Below are positions 51,032-59,539 of a stretch of DNA of 64,000 nt, piece after piece; position 1 is the stretch's first letter; each line of letters begins with the position of its first letter. The DNA comes from Serpentinicella sp031432315 (GTDB taxonomy: Bacteria > Bacillota > Clostridia > Peptostreptococcales > Natronincolaceae). The position numbers and the translations under genes are program-made. The notes under the pieces were generated by a model that was given only the letters and a program-made list of their open reading frames with translations, had not been told where the DNA came from and made no database searches. Location of the stretch: assembly GCF_031432315.1 (NCBI RefSeq), contig NZ_JAVKGO010000005.1, forward strand, positions 62,001 to 126,000, given 5' to 3'.

Positions 51032-51925
51032 ATGTTTAGTAGTTTGAAAAGTAAAAGCGTACTAGCTTTATTGTTAGTAGCCGCAATGATATTTCTTGTA
51101 GGTTGTGGTGGAACAGACACTAATGGAGACGCTGAAGAAACAACTGGAGGCGCAGAAGAAAGTAAAGAAATAACAATTGGTTATGTGCCATGGGATTGTG
51201 CTATTGCAAGTACACATGTTATGAAAACAGTACTTGAGGATGCAGGTTATACAGTAAACCTATTAGATCCTAGTGCAGCTCTTTTATATCAAGGTCTTGC
51301 AGAAGATGACATAGACTTTATTACAACAGCATGGTTACCATTTACACATGGTAACTATATGGAGCAATACGGTGACCAAATTGATGACTTAGGTTCTAAC
51401 TTTGGTGGAGATGCAGTACTTGCACTAGTTGTTCCTGAATACATGGATATTGATTCAATTGAAGATCTAGATGGAGATATTGCAGATGGCGTAATTACTG
51501 GAATAGATCCTGGTGCTGGTATCATGGGTGCTACAGAAGCACTTATTGAAGACTATGGGCTAGATTATGAGTTGCTAGAAGGTAGTGACGCTGTAATGGC
51601 CGCTGCTTTAAGTGATGCTATCGACAATGAAGAAGAAATCGTTGTTACTGGATGGTCTCCACACTGGAAATTCGGACGTTGGGATCTAAAAATGTTAGAA
51701 GATCCAAAAGAGTCTCTTGGTGCAATCGAAGATATTCATACTTTAGCAAGACAAGGATTAGCAGAAGATATGCCTGAGGCATATAGCATTATCAACAACT
51801 TCCACTGGGAAGATACTGACATTGCAACTGTAATGGATATGAATTCAGAAGGTATGGACCCTAATGAATCTGCACGTATATGGGTTGATGAAAATCAAGA
51901 TAAAGTTGCTGAGTGGTTAAACTAA
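51032..51925 (+). CDS. opuAC: Glycine betaine ABC transporter, substrate-binding lipoprotein
   Basis: The 297-residue protein has a lipoprotein signal ending in FLVGC (lipid Cys at about 25), then a family pattern of tryptophan-rich loops (WDCAIAS, TAWLPFTHGNYME, VTGWSPHWKFGRWDLK) that form the aromatic box for trimethylammonium groups. It binds glycine betaine or a related compound outside the cell. GGGAGG precedes ATG 51032. It is the last gene of the operon, closed by a strong terminator. Confidence 0.92.
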   Translation: MFSSLKSKSVLALLLVAAMIFLVGCGGTDTNGDAEETTGGAEESKEITIGYVPWDCAIASTHVMKTVLEDAGYTVNLLDPSAALLYQGLAEDDIDFITTAWLPFTHGNYMEQYGDQIDDLGSNFGGDAVLALVVPEYMDIDSIEDLDGDIADGVITGIDPGAGIMGATEALIEDYGLDYELLEGSDAVMAAALSDAIDNEEEIVVTGWSPHWKFGRWDLKMLEDPKESLGAIEDIHTLARQGLAEDMPEAYSIINNFHWEDTDIATVMDMNSEGMDPNESARIWVDENQDKVAEWLN

Positions 51926-51950
51926 AATAGCTAAATAAGCAAACTTTTTA

Positions 51951-51989
51951 AAAAGGTAGGAACAAAAAATGTTCCTACCTTTTCTTTTT
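51951..51989 (+). terminator. Terminator of the glycine betaine operon
   Basis: A perfect 13-base stem AAAAGGTAGGAAC/GTTCCTACCTTTT with a seven-base loop is followed by a T-rich run. Confidence 0.9.
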
Positions 51990-52079
51990 GATCTACGTAT
52001 CTTCTCTGATAAGATCTATTAAAATTGGTTAAGATTATATTATAGACTATTCGTTACAAAAATGTCATGAGGTGTTTAG

Positions 52080-52751
52080 ATGGTCATCTTCTTAACCACA
52101 TTAACTTTCATGTTTCTCCTTTTAATTATTATTATTCGTCTTTTAGGAAAATCATTATTGGCGCAACTTACACCCCACGATTTTCTAACAATTGTTTTTT
52201 TGGCTTACTTAGCTTTTTCACCAATAGACATTCAAGGAATACATCAGTCTATTACTGGAATGGTAGTTATTGCGTGTATTTATATAATTATTTCTAAGAT
52301 AAGTACAATTCCAACATTTAATAAACTTATTGTTGGTGAAGCAACTATTATTATAAAAAATGGGGAAATACTTTATAATAACCTAAAAAAAGCCAGATAC
52401 CCCTTAATAGAACTTTTATCTGCTGCTAGGGTTCTCGGTTATCCTGATTTAAAGGACATTCATTATGCTATATTAGAACCTAATGGGGAACTAAGTATTT
52501 TACCTAAAAAAGATGTGGCTCCCCTTACACCCAAACATTTAAATATTGAAACAACAAATATGGGTCAACCAGTCGCCATAATTGTAGAGGGCGTTGTTCA
52601 ACACAAAAATTTGAAGTCATTAGGTAAAGATATACAATGGTTAAAAAATGAGCTTACATACTTAGGTTATTCTAACTTTAAAGAGGTGCTTTATGCTTCC
52701 ATAAACGACTCTACACTGACTTTAAGAATTATCCCAAGTTTTAAAGAATAA
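52080..52751 (+). CDS. DUF421 (YetF/YcaP-like) membrane protein
   Basis: The 223-residue protein has three N-terminal helices (about 2-20, 35-52, 58-78), then a cytosolic part with the DUF421 signature (KARYPLIELLSAARVLGYPDLKDIHYAILEPNGELSILPK). A second segment follows (PVAIIVEGVVQHKNLKSLG). Function is unknown; similar proteins are found in spore formers. GAGGTG precedes ATG 52080. Confidence 0.85.
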   Translation: MVIFLTTLTFMFLLLIIIIRLLGKSLLAQLTPHDFLTIVFLAYLAFSPIDIQGIHQSITGMVVIACIYIIISKISTIPTFNKLIVGEATIIIKNGEILYNNLKKARYPLIELLSAARVLGYPDLKDIHYAILEPNGELSILPKKDVAPLTPKHLNIETTNMGQPVAIIVEGVVQHKNLKSLGKDIQWLKNELTYLGYSNFKEVLYASINDSTLTLRIIPSFKE

Positions 52752-52761
52752 AACTTTGTAA

Positions 52762-52804
52762 AATAATGAGCTATAGAATATTTAATTCTATAGCTCATTA
52801 TTTT
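52762..52804. terminator. Convergent terminator
   Basis: A 17-base perfect stem AATAATGAGCTATAGAA and its complement, with a short loop, between the convergent DUF421 and transglutaminase-like genes. Confidence 0.9.
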
Positions 52805-52813
52805 ATTTAATAT

Positions 52814-54514
52814 TTACTTTATTATAATTTTACCATTTAGACCCTTACTTGAAGGCCACTCTATAGTCATTTCATTTAATTTAATTATTACTTTATTTTG
52901 CTGCACAATAATTTCACCCTCAACATTTTCAGATCTGTTTTTATAAATATTAGCCAGACATATGGCTTTCTCAAGACCATCTCCTCGTTGAAAATTCCAT
53001 ACTTCATCCGGTTGTGCAATTCTTTTTTCACTGTAAATAGACTTATCTGACATTGATTCTAATTTTTGTATAATCTCATTAATAGAATAATCCTTAGTCT
53101 CTTCTATTGCAACAGGGTTTCTTTCAAATGCTGCCTTAATAAAAGGTTCCCAAGACATTCGTGAAAAGTCTCGATATGCATAAAAAGCTAAATCTGCTGT
53201 TATATTTTCCTCTTTAATTGATTCTAAATAAGCGATAATATCTTCCCTACCCATTTCTTTCGTTATGTTTAAAGGTTTAGATTCAACAAATTTTTTGTTT
53301 TTCCCAGGCAATCTTGGTTCAAGATATGAGAAATCCATTAATGCACTTAGTATTTCATTTTTATTCATCTGGTCGCACTTAAAGTTATTAATAAGGTCAT
53401 CTATTTCATTGCGATTGTTAAAATCAATCTTTTTGTTGTTAAAAAACTCCCCTAGTTCATCTAAGTCAATACGATTTTCTAATGGCTCTAGGTAAAATTC
53501 ATATTCATCGATTTCTGAGAACAGTTTTTCTCGAGTTGGTTTGTTTACTTTAAAGTTGCTTGTATGTTCATATGCATATGCTTTTTCTGCGCCTATATAA
53601 TGAATTTTCCCATTAATATTATGCTTTACTTGGAAGCATTTTTGAAAATGACTCTCTTGTCTTAAGAAGTTACATAGTATATCATCATCTATTTTTGTAA
53701 TAAGAAAATCACTTAGTTTTTTTTCAAATTTGTTATATATCTCTGTATCTATAGAGGCTTCAGGATAAACCACATGAACATAGCCTGTGCTATGCGATAT
53801 AATTGTCACTTGCTCATTTCTCATTGCTCTTTGAGCTTTTACAGTTAACTCTGTACCATTAAACCACATATTTTTTGTTACAATTCTTCTATTATTTGTT
53901 AGTAGTCCACCTTTTACGTCTACAAAATTTTGAGAATGTAAAGGTGTTGCTAAAAGATAAATATCTTCTAGTGGGATATCACATATAATAAATAGTGCAG
54001 CAGCATATAAAGTTGAAAGGGATACGCACTCTCCTGCCCCATTTTTATATCCTTCTCTATATTTAAACGCATTCATCGCTTCTACAGTTTCCGTTTTCCA
54101 ATAAGGAATTACATTTGAATCATATTTATCTAGTCTAAAATGTTTTCTTATATCTACATTAAAATAGTACTTATCGCCTTCATAACCAAATAAAGCGTTA
54201 CTTCGACTAATGACGTCTTCATCAATAAATGGTTTAAACCTGTCAAGCTCAACTTCTTTTGTCGTAAGTCCCCAAGTTTCTAGATCTAAATTAAAATCGT
54301 AATTGTCCATAATAAATTGCTTTAGTCTTAAAATTCTCCTATATGGATTCATTTTATGTATGTTATCAAACCATGGATCTTTTTTCCATTCCCATATTAC
54401 TGGGGACATCATGTTTGCTAAAACTAAACTGTAAAGTAACTCTGGGAATATAAAAATTTCCATATCTGATAATGTAACTGCTGATGAATATTTTTCTATA
54501 TCTGATGTTTTCAC
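52814..54514 (-). CDS. Transglutaminase-like protein
   Basis: The 566-residue protein contains a transglutaminase/papain-like core with the likely nucleophile cysteine in GAGECVSLSTLYAAAL (about 163), a His in PLHSQNFVD (about 188) and an acidic site further on. The remaining ~330 residues (charged, helical, no membrane segment) have no assigned fold. It starts at GTG 54514 with AAGGAG. Whether it is a protease, hydrolase or cross-linking enzyme is unknown. Confidence 0.65.
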   Translation of the reverse strand: MKTSDIEKYSSAVTLSDMEIFIFPELLYSLVLANMMSPVIWEWKKDPWFDNIHKMNPYRRILRLKQFIMDNYDFNLDLETWGLTTKEVELDRFKPFIDEDVISRSNALFGYEGDKYYFNVDIRKHFRLDKYDSNVIPYWKTETVEAMNAFKYREGYKNGAGECVSLSTLYAAALFIICDIPLEDIYLLATPLHSQNFVDVKGGLLTNNRRIVTKNMWFNGTELTVKAQRAMRNEQVTIISHSTGYVHVVYPEASIDTEIYNKFEKKLSDFLITKIDDDILCNFLRQESHFQKCFQVKHNINGKIHYIGAEKAYAYEHTSNFKVNKPTREKLFSEIDEYEFYLEPLENRIDLDELGEFFNNKKIDFNNRNEIDDLINNFKCDQMNKNEILSALMDFSYLEPRLPGKNKKFVESKPLNITKEMGREDIIAYLESIKEENITADLAFYAYRDFSRMSWEPFIKAAFERNPVAIEETKDYSINEIIQKLESMSDKSIYSEKRIAQPDEVWNFQRGDGLEKAICLANIYKNRSENVEGEIIVQQNKVIIKLNEMTIEWPSSKGLNGKIIIK

Positions 54515-54578
54515 TTTTGTTGAACTCCTTTATAAATATATTTTATGGTGGTAATAAATTTACCATGTATGCACCTTA

Positions 54579-54917
54579 CTATTCTATTCTTTCCATTATC
54601 TTTAGTCTAAAACCTATTTGTTTCAACTGTTCTTCTGTTAATATTACCCCCTCATCTGGACGTTGATTTAATTTAAATACGATAGCAATTTGTCCTACTT
54701 CTTGCTGAAATTGTATTCTATTCATCGGGATTTTTACTCCCAATAACGCTGACATAATTTTTGCCGTAGCTTCATGTCCTATAGCAGAAATGAAACCATT
54801 GTTATTTATATAGTTTCTAGCTTCTTCAACTTCTATGTCTTGTATAGAATATGTACCATTTGTAGTAGCAATAGTACCATTAAAGATTGCAACAGGTAAC
54901 TTATTCGTTTGTAACAT
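54579..54917 (-). CDS. DUF1874 family protein (AcrIII-1/Crn2 ring-nuclease-like)
   Basis: The 112-residue protein matches the DUF1874 family throughout: LPVAIFNGTIATTNGTYSI, NGFISAIGHEATAKIMSALLG, IPMNRIQFQQEVGQIAIVFKL, then EGVILTEEQLKQIGF. Some members, such as phage AcrIII-1 and cellular Crn2, cut cyclic tetra-adenylate, the messenger of type III CRISPR systems, using a histidine in the GHE/ST motif, which is present here (about 47). Others lie on mobile elements (YddF of ICEBs1). No type III CRISPR genes or repeats occur in this window. GGGGG precedes ATG 54917. Confidence 0.8.
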   Translation of the reverse strand: MLQTNKLPVAIFNGTIATTNGTYSIQDIEVEEARNYINNNGFISAIGHEATAKIMSALLGVKIPMNRIQFQQEVGQIAIVFKLNQRPDEGVILTEEQLKQIGFRLKIMERIE

Positions 54918-55051
54918 TATTTAACCCCCTTTTTTTAACTCTAACTTATATTTTAACATTTATACCCTCTTATTTAAAATACTATCTTATATTCTAATAC
55001 TGTTTAGGCTATAATTAAATTAATATTAATTTTAAGAAAGGAGATATACAT

Positions 55052-55351
55052 ATGGAAAATCATCCAAACCATGATCATGAATGTGATGAAAATTGTAACC
55101 ATGATCATCATCACAACAAAATTTACATAACTTTAATGGATAATTCTCAACTAGAATGCGATGTAATTGACATTTTTAAGGTAAAAGACAAAGAATATAT
55201 AGCTATTTTACCTAAAGACTCAGAAACTGCTTTAATATATGCTTACAGTGAAACAGAAGCAGGACCAGAACTTGCTAATATTGAAAACGATGAGGAATAT
55301 GCTGCTGTATCCACTATATTTATGGAAAATAACAGTCATCATCAAGAATAA
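55052..55351 (+). CDS. DUF1292 family protein with His/Cys-rich N-terminus
   Basis: The 99-residue protein has a first section NHDHECDENCNHDHHHN that holds a dense run of histidines and two cysteines (about 5-22), likely to bind metal. The rest is a short beta domain of DUF1292 (KIYITLMDNSQLECDVIDIFKVKDKEYIAILP, GPELANIENDEEYAAVSTIFMEN). AAAGGAG precedes ATG 55052. Function is unknown. Confidence 0.8.
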   Translation: MENHPNHDHECDENCNHDHHHNKIYITLMDNSQLECDVIDIFKVKDKEYIAILPKDSETALIYAYSETEAGPELANIENDEEYAAVSTIFMENNSHHQE

Positions 55352-55353
55352 AC

Positions 55354-55390
55354 AAACACCTAAGCTTAAATAAAAATGGCTTAGGTGTTT
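55354..55390. terminator. Convergent terminator
   Basis: AAACACCTAAGC and GCTTAGGTGTTT form a 12-base perfect stem between the DUF1292 gene and the ABC permease gene. Confidence 0.9.
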
Positions 55391-55404
55391 CATATTTTAA
55401 TCGT

Positions 55405-56109
55405 TTATTCTTTAATCGGCATCTTACGAATAAGTAAAAAACATGCTCCGCAAAGTAGAATTGTACCCAGTAGAAAACTTACAACGGAAAAGGTATACCC
55501 TCCTAAAGCACTATGAACTTCTCCTATAATTCTTAATATATTATTAATACTATCTAATCCTCTGCCATTTGTAATTCTGTGAATCATTATTTGCATAAAT
55601 ATCAGAAATACTGGAACTAAAGAAACAACAAATTGCATCATTTTATTACATCTATAATAGATCATTGTAACTACTAGTCCTAAAGCTATAGCAAAACTAA
55701 AATAAGAAAATGTCCATACTAAATCTTTAAATACATGGTTTTCTTGAAATATTTGATAAAACATACTATGATAGTTTCCAATACGCATAAAAAAGTTATT
55801 TAGTATAACTTCTACTATTGTAATCATGAAACTCAATGTTGCTATGGTCAGCATATAGCCCCAAAATTGTCGTCTTCTTGATATATTATTAGCCAACATA
55901 AATTTAAAATTAGGTTTAAAACTATTTAATGCTAAAATAAATAAGAAAATGACTGTGATACCACCAAACCCACTGAAGCTTGAGTTAGGATTTTGATTTG
56001 TTGCATAACCCATAAACAAACCTAGTGTTAGTATGATGGCGTAAAAAATCATAATTGCTTTTCTAAAGTCTCTAAAGTGATACTTTGTTATATTAAAAGT
56101 GGTATTCAT
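55405..56109 (-). CDS. ABC transporter permease (YtrC/BcrB type)
   Basis: The 234-residue membrane protein has about six helices and no solute-binding loop, typical of ABC-2-type permeases that follow a GntR regulator and a lone ATPase. AGGAGGGAT precedes ATG 56109, 12 bases after the ATPase gene. Substrate unknown; cell-wall-active antibiotics or lipids are common in this class. Confidence 0.75.
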   Translation of the reverse strand: MNTTFNITKYHFRDFRKAIMIFYAIILTLGLFMGYATNQNPNSSFSGFGGITVIFLFILALNSFKPNFKFMLANNISRRRQFWGYMLTIATLSFMITIVEVILNNFFMRIGNYHSMFYQIFQENHVFKDLVWTFSYFSFAIALGLVVTMIYYRCNKMMQFVVSLVPVFLIFMQIMIHRITNGRGLDSINNILRIIGEVHSALGGYTFSVVSFLLGTILLCGACFLLIRKMPIKE

Positions 56110-56121
56110 ATCTTATCCCTC

Positions 56122-56985
56122 CTATGAATTTGTTAAGTTTATAAATAATTTCTGTAATTCAGGCTTTGATATATCTAAACCTAAACTTCTTGCTTGACTC
56201 TTTATATTGTTATCTAAAGGTTCTATGACAGTTGCTGATTTAAACTTGCCCATTGTTTCAATGCCCACGTAGTTCTTTTCCTGGATAAACTGATCAACTT
56301 TTGATTCTTCCCCGGATACAGTATAGGCTGATAATAAAAGATCTTCTACTGATCTTTGTTCAATAATCTGACCAGATTTTATAATAATCGTCTCTTCTAG
56401 TACATCTGCTATTTCTTCTATTAAATGTGTAGAAATAATAATTGTTTTTGGTTTATCAAGATAGTTTTCTAAGAGTACTTTGTAAAACATATCCCTATGG
56501 TAAGCATCTAATCCTAACACAGGCTCATCTAATATTAGTATCTCGGTGTTAGAAGCCAAAGCAGTAATCGCTTTAAATATTGAAGCGTATCCTGTTGAAA
56601 GTCCTTTTACTGTTTTATTAGTATCTAAACCAAATCTTTGGGATAGCTCTTTAGCATAGTCCATATCAAAATTCGGATAAAAAGCCCGGGTCCAACTAAA
56701 AACTTCCTTAATCTTCAAACTTTCAGGATATAAATTTTTTTCCATCATATAAAATATTTTATTTAAGACATTTTCATTTTCAAATACAGACTCACCATTG
56801 ACCTGAATGTCTCCTTCGCAAGGAAAAAGTTTGTTTGTTATAATATTTAATAGTGTTGTTTTCCCTGCTCCATTTCTTCCGAGCAGACCATAAATTTTGT
56901 TTTCTTCTATTGTTAAATTTATATTTTCTAAAGCTTTTGTTCTACCATAATATTTCGTTAAGTTTTTGATTGTTATGATACTCAT
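56122..56985 (-). CDS. ABC transporter ATP-binding protein (YtrB/BcrA type)
   Basis: The 287-residue ATPase has Walker A GLLGRNGAGKTTLLNI (about 34-49), a signature region with LSTGYASIFKAITALA (diverged from LSGGQ) and Walker B EILILDEPVLGLDAYH. The C-terminal ~60 residues are an accessory domain of this group. It overlaps the GntR gene by four bases (ATGA), so the pair is co-translated. Confidence 0.88.
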   Translation of the reverse strand: MSIITIKNLTKYYGRTKALENINLTIEENKIYGLLGRNGAGKTTLLNIITNKLFPCEGDIQVNGESVFENENVLNKIFYMMEKNLYPESLKIKEVFSWTRAFYPNFDMDYAKELSQRFGLDTNKTVKGLSTGYASIFKAITALASNTEILILDEPVLGLDAYHRDMFYKVLLENYLDKPKTIIISTHLIEEIADVLEETIIIKSGQIIEQRSVEDLLLSAYTVSGEESKVDQFIQEKNYVGIETMGKFKSATVIEPLDNNIKSQARSLGLDISKPELQKLFINLTNS

Positions 56986-57353
56986 TTTAAACGCTCGCTC
57001 CCTTCGATCATTTTTATAATTTCATCATTACTTATATTCAGTTTTCTTGCTTCTTCTAATAATTCAATAATAAATCCATTATAGAAATTTTTTTTTCTCT
57101 TGTTTAGGATTTTTTCTTTTGCTCCTTTTGCAACAAACATCCCTACACCTCTTTTTTTATATAAAATTCCTTCATCAACTAGTAGATTTATCCCTTTTCC
57201 AGCTGTAGCTGGATTTATCTTAAGATTTACTGATAATTCAGTTGTAGAAACCACTTTTGATTCTTCAGAAAAAATACCTTTTAATATGTCATCTTCTATT
57301 GCTTCTGCTAATTGCAAATATATAGGTTTCTCGCTATTAAAATTTAAATGCAA
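56982..57353 (-). CDS. GntR family regulator (YtrA subfamily)
   Basis: The 123-residue protein has a winged-helix domain at about 8-75 (KPIYLQLAEAIEDDILKGIF, VVSTTELSVNLKINPATAGKGINLLVDEGILYKKRGVGMFVA), then a short dimer tail (ILNKRKKNFYNGFIIELLEEARKLNISNDEIIKMIEG). YtrA-type repressors control the adjacent ABC genes. The start is TTG 57353 after TAGGAGGTG. It is the first gene of the operon, and a matching palindrome lies just upstream. Confidence 0.88.
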   Translation of the reverse strand: MHLNFNSEKPIYLQLAEAIEDDILKGIFSEESKVVSTTELSVNLKINPATAGKGINLLVDEGILYKKRGVGMFVAKGAKEKILNKRKKNFYNGFIIELLEEARKLNISNDEIIKMIEGSERLK

Positions 57354-57379
57354 AACAATTCACCTCCTAGTTGATTAGT

Positions 57380-57405
57380 TAGTTAATTACTTGTGTAGTT
57401 AACTA
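57380..57405. promoter_or_regulatory. Probable operator of the GntR-ABC operon
   Basis: TAGTTAATTAC (57380-57390), four bases, GTAGTTAACTA (57395-57405) are inverse complements at ten of eleven positions. It lies about 30 bases ahead of the TTG start, inside the likely promoter. YtrA-type regulators bind inverted repeats of this size, so autoregulation is likely. Confidence 0.65.
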
Positions 57406-57572
57406 TATAGCACTAGTTATTATTTGTCAACTATTTTAAATAAATTCATTAACTTTTTTTGTAAATTTTCTAAAAAATAAGTACCTCTTATGGCTTTGCT
57501 GTGCTATAATTAGTAAGTCTTATATGTTTTTAGCTCTATACAATTAAATAAGTTTTTTGAGGGAGGATCACA

Positions 57573-58064
57573 GTGAAAGGTGATATTATTTATGTAATTA
57601 GAAAACCACTAGGATTAAAGTCTTTTGATAATAGAAGGAATAATAAGTCTACAGTACTTGATGAGCTTCTTGCTCGTATTTGTTACTATAAGCATTACGG
57701 TATTGAGGTAGAAGATGGGTACGTTATCCATTTTATTTGTGATAGTATTCTAGAGCAAAAAAATGGATGTATAAGAAAGGCTAGCCTAAGTGATTTTCAA
57801 AAAGATGGTGTTATAGAAATTGACCATACTGTGCCCTATAAATTTAATAAAGAACAAGTTGTTCAAAGGGCTTATGAACAACTTAACACATCTTTTGGTG
57901 GATATCATATTCGAAACAACAACTGTGAGCACTTCGCTTCTTGGTGTGTTAGTGATGTTAAAGATAGTAAACAAGCTTTAAACATCAAAAATCTAAGAAC
58001 GCAACTTATGCTTTATCCTAAACTAGCAAAGAATAAGCTTCTTGATTTTATTGCAATCATATAA
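57573..58064 (+). CDS. LRAT/NC-domain protein (papain-like fold)
   Basis: The 163-residue protein has KGDIIYVIRKPLG at its start, the histidine in YKHYGIEVEDGYVIHF (about 50) and the cysteine in NNNCEHFASWC (about 124), the H...NCEHF pattern of lecithin:retinol acyltransferase-like domains. Such proteins are acyltransferases or hydrolases with a swapped NlpC/P60 fold. GTG 57573 after GGGAGGATC is the start. The substrate is unknown. Confidence 0.82.
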   Translation: MKGDIIYVIRKPLGLKSFDNRRNNKSTVLDELLARICYYKHYGIEVEDGYVIHFICDSILEQKNGCIRKASLSDFQKDGVIEIDHTVPYKFNKEQVVQRAYEQLNTSFGGYHIRNNNCEHFASWCVSDVKDSKQALNIKNLRTQLMLYPKLAKNKLLDFIAII

Positions 58065-58078
58065 TTAAATCTTCATAT

Positions 58079-58136
58079 AAAAAGCGCTCATGTAGGTAGG
58101 CTTTATTTTCTAACCATACCTCTATGAGCGCTTTTC
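58079..58136. terminator. Convergent terminator
   Basis: AAAAGCGCTCAT pairs with ATGAGCGCTTTT, and an inner AGGTAGG/CCATACCT pair extends the stem. It lies between the LRAT-like gene and the old-yellow-enzyme gene. Confidence 0.85.
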
Positions 58137-58147
58137 TCGTAAACTGC

Positions 58148-59170
58148 TTATTTCTTACCTCTTTCATACTGCTGTGGCCACAGAATTTCATGTTTTAAAG
58201 TACTTGCTGCTTGAAGTGTCCAATAGGGATTTCTCAAAAGTTCTCGTCCTAGATATATTAAATCTACCCGTTCATTCTGAATAAGTTCTTCTACCATCTC
58301 AGGATTATTTATTAACCCACCGCCCATTACATATAAGCCGGTTTCTTGTCTAATCATTTCTGCCATCTTAATTTGATACCCTGGATATGTTTCAATTTTT
58401 GCTGGTATAACTGCACCAGAACTTACATTGACAACGTCAACACCTTCATTTTTTACAGCATTTAAGATTTCGGATAAATCATTAGGATGGTTCCCCTCTT
58501 CGTGATAATCCTCAGCTGAAACCCTAACGATCAATGGCTTTTCCTTTGGCCACACCTTTCTTACTTCTTGAATAATCTCCCTAAGGAATCGTGCTCTTTT
58601 CTCTAAATTACCACCATATTCATCTTTCCGATGATTGCTTAAAGGTGATAAAAATTCATTAATAAGATAGCCATGAGCTGCATGAATCTCAATTACATCG
58701 AACCCGATTTCAAAGGCTCTTGCAGCAGCTTGTTTAAAAGCTTGTATTACTTGATTAATATCATTTTTAGTCATTTCTACAGGGACTCTTGACTTTTCAT
58801 CGAAAGCCAAAGGACTAGGAGCAATAATGCTTTCCGACGTAACTGTGCATTTTCTCCCCGCATGACCTAGTTGAATTCCTATCTTTGCTCCTTCTGATTT
58901 ACAACCTTCTACAATTCTTTTCAATTCTTTTATATGAGAATCATTCCATATCCCTAGGTCTCTGTCTGAAATTCTCCCTCTACTTTCTACTGCTGTTGCT
59001 TCCATCAGGATTAAACCTGTTCCACCAACTGCTCTGGTAATGTAGTGGGCATAATGCCAGTCATTTGCATAACCACTTTGATCTGAAGTGTACATACACA
59101 TAGGTGCCATTACAACTCTATTTTTTAGGTGCATATCTTTAATTTTAAGTTCTGAAAATATTTTAGCCAT
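58148..59170 (-). CDS. NADH:flavin oxidoreductase, old yellow enzyme (YqjM/NamA type)
   Basis: The 340-residue TIM-barrel flavoprotein has the pattern NRVVMAPMCMYTSDQSGYANDWHYAHY (FMN and cysteine region) and IQLGHAGRKC (conserved H-x-G-R-K), FDVIEIHAAHGYLINEFLSPLSNHRKDEYGG, then RVSAEDY and LGRELLRNPYW. It reduces activated double bonds with NAD(P)H. AGGAGGAAG precedes ATG 59170. It is a single-gene unit. Confidence 0.92.
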   Translation of the reverse strand: MAKIFSELKIKDMHLKNRVVMAPMCMYTSDQSGYANDWHYAHYITRAVGGTGLILMEATAVESRGRISDRDLGIWNDSHIKELKRIVEGCKSEGAKIGIQLGHAGRKCTVTSESIIAPSPLAFDEKSRVPVEMTKNDINQVIQAFKQAAARAFEIGFDVIEIHAAHGYLINEFLSPLSNHRKDEYGGNLEKRARFLREIIQEVRKVWPKEKPLIVRVSAEDYHEEGNHPNDLSEILNAVKNEGVDVVNVSSGAVIPAKIETYPGYQIKMAEMIRQETGLYVMGGGLINNPEMVEELIQNERVDLIYLGRELLRNPYWTLQAASTLKHEILWPQQYERGKK

Positions 59171-59367
59171 TCCTTCTTCCTCCTAATTTTATTTATTATT
59201 ACCATTGTATTTTTACCCTTATGAACTATTATTAATCTTAAACATACTATCTACTAGTGATGCACCATTAATTCGACAGCATTTTCATTTTATTGTTTCC
59301 ACTTTGTCAAACATAAAATTTTGTAGCTTAATGACTTTTAATTTGGTATACTATACTCAACAATATA

Positions 59368-59446
59368 TCGCCAGGGGTGCTTTTGCTGAGAGGATATGTC
59401 CAACCCTTCGAACCTGTAGGTTAATACCTGCGCAGGGAAGCTCTTA
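59368..59446 (+). ncRNA. TPP (thiamine pyrophosphate) riboswitch
   Basis: All THI-box blocks are present in order: GGGGTGC (about 59373), GCTGAGAGGAT, ACCCTTCGAACCTGTAGGTTAATACCTGCG and CAGGGAA (about 59439). A terminator hairpin follows directly (59461-59490), so ligand binding would end transcription before thiT. A -10-like TATACT lies about 20 bases upstream. Confidence 0.95.
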
Positions 59447-59460
59447 CATGGATTTATTAA

Positions 59461-59490
59461 CATGAAAAGACTTTCTTTTCATGTTTTTTT
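59461..59490 (+). terminator. Riboswitch expression-platform terminator
   Basis: CATGAAAAG pairs with CTTTTCATG around a five-base loop, followed by seven T residues. It is about 50 bases ahead of the thiT start. Confidence 0.88.
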
Positions 59491-59539
59491 ATTTGAAGAA
59501 ATCGGCTTCTAGTGATAAATACTTAAATGGAGGAGAAAT

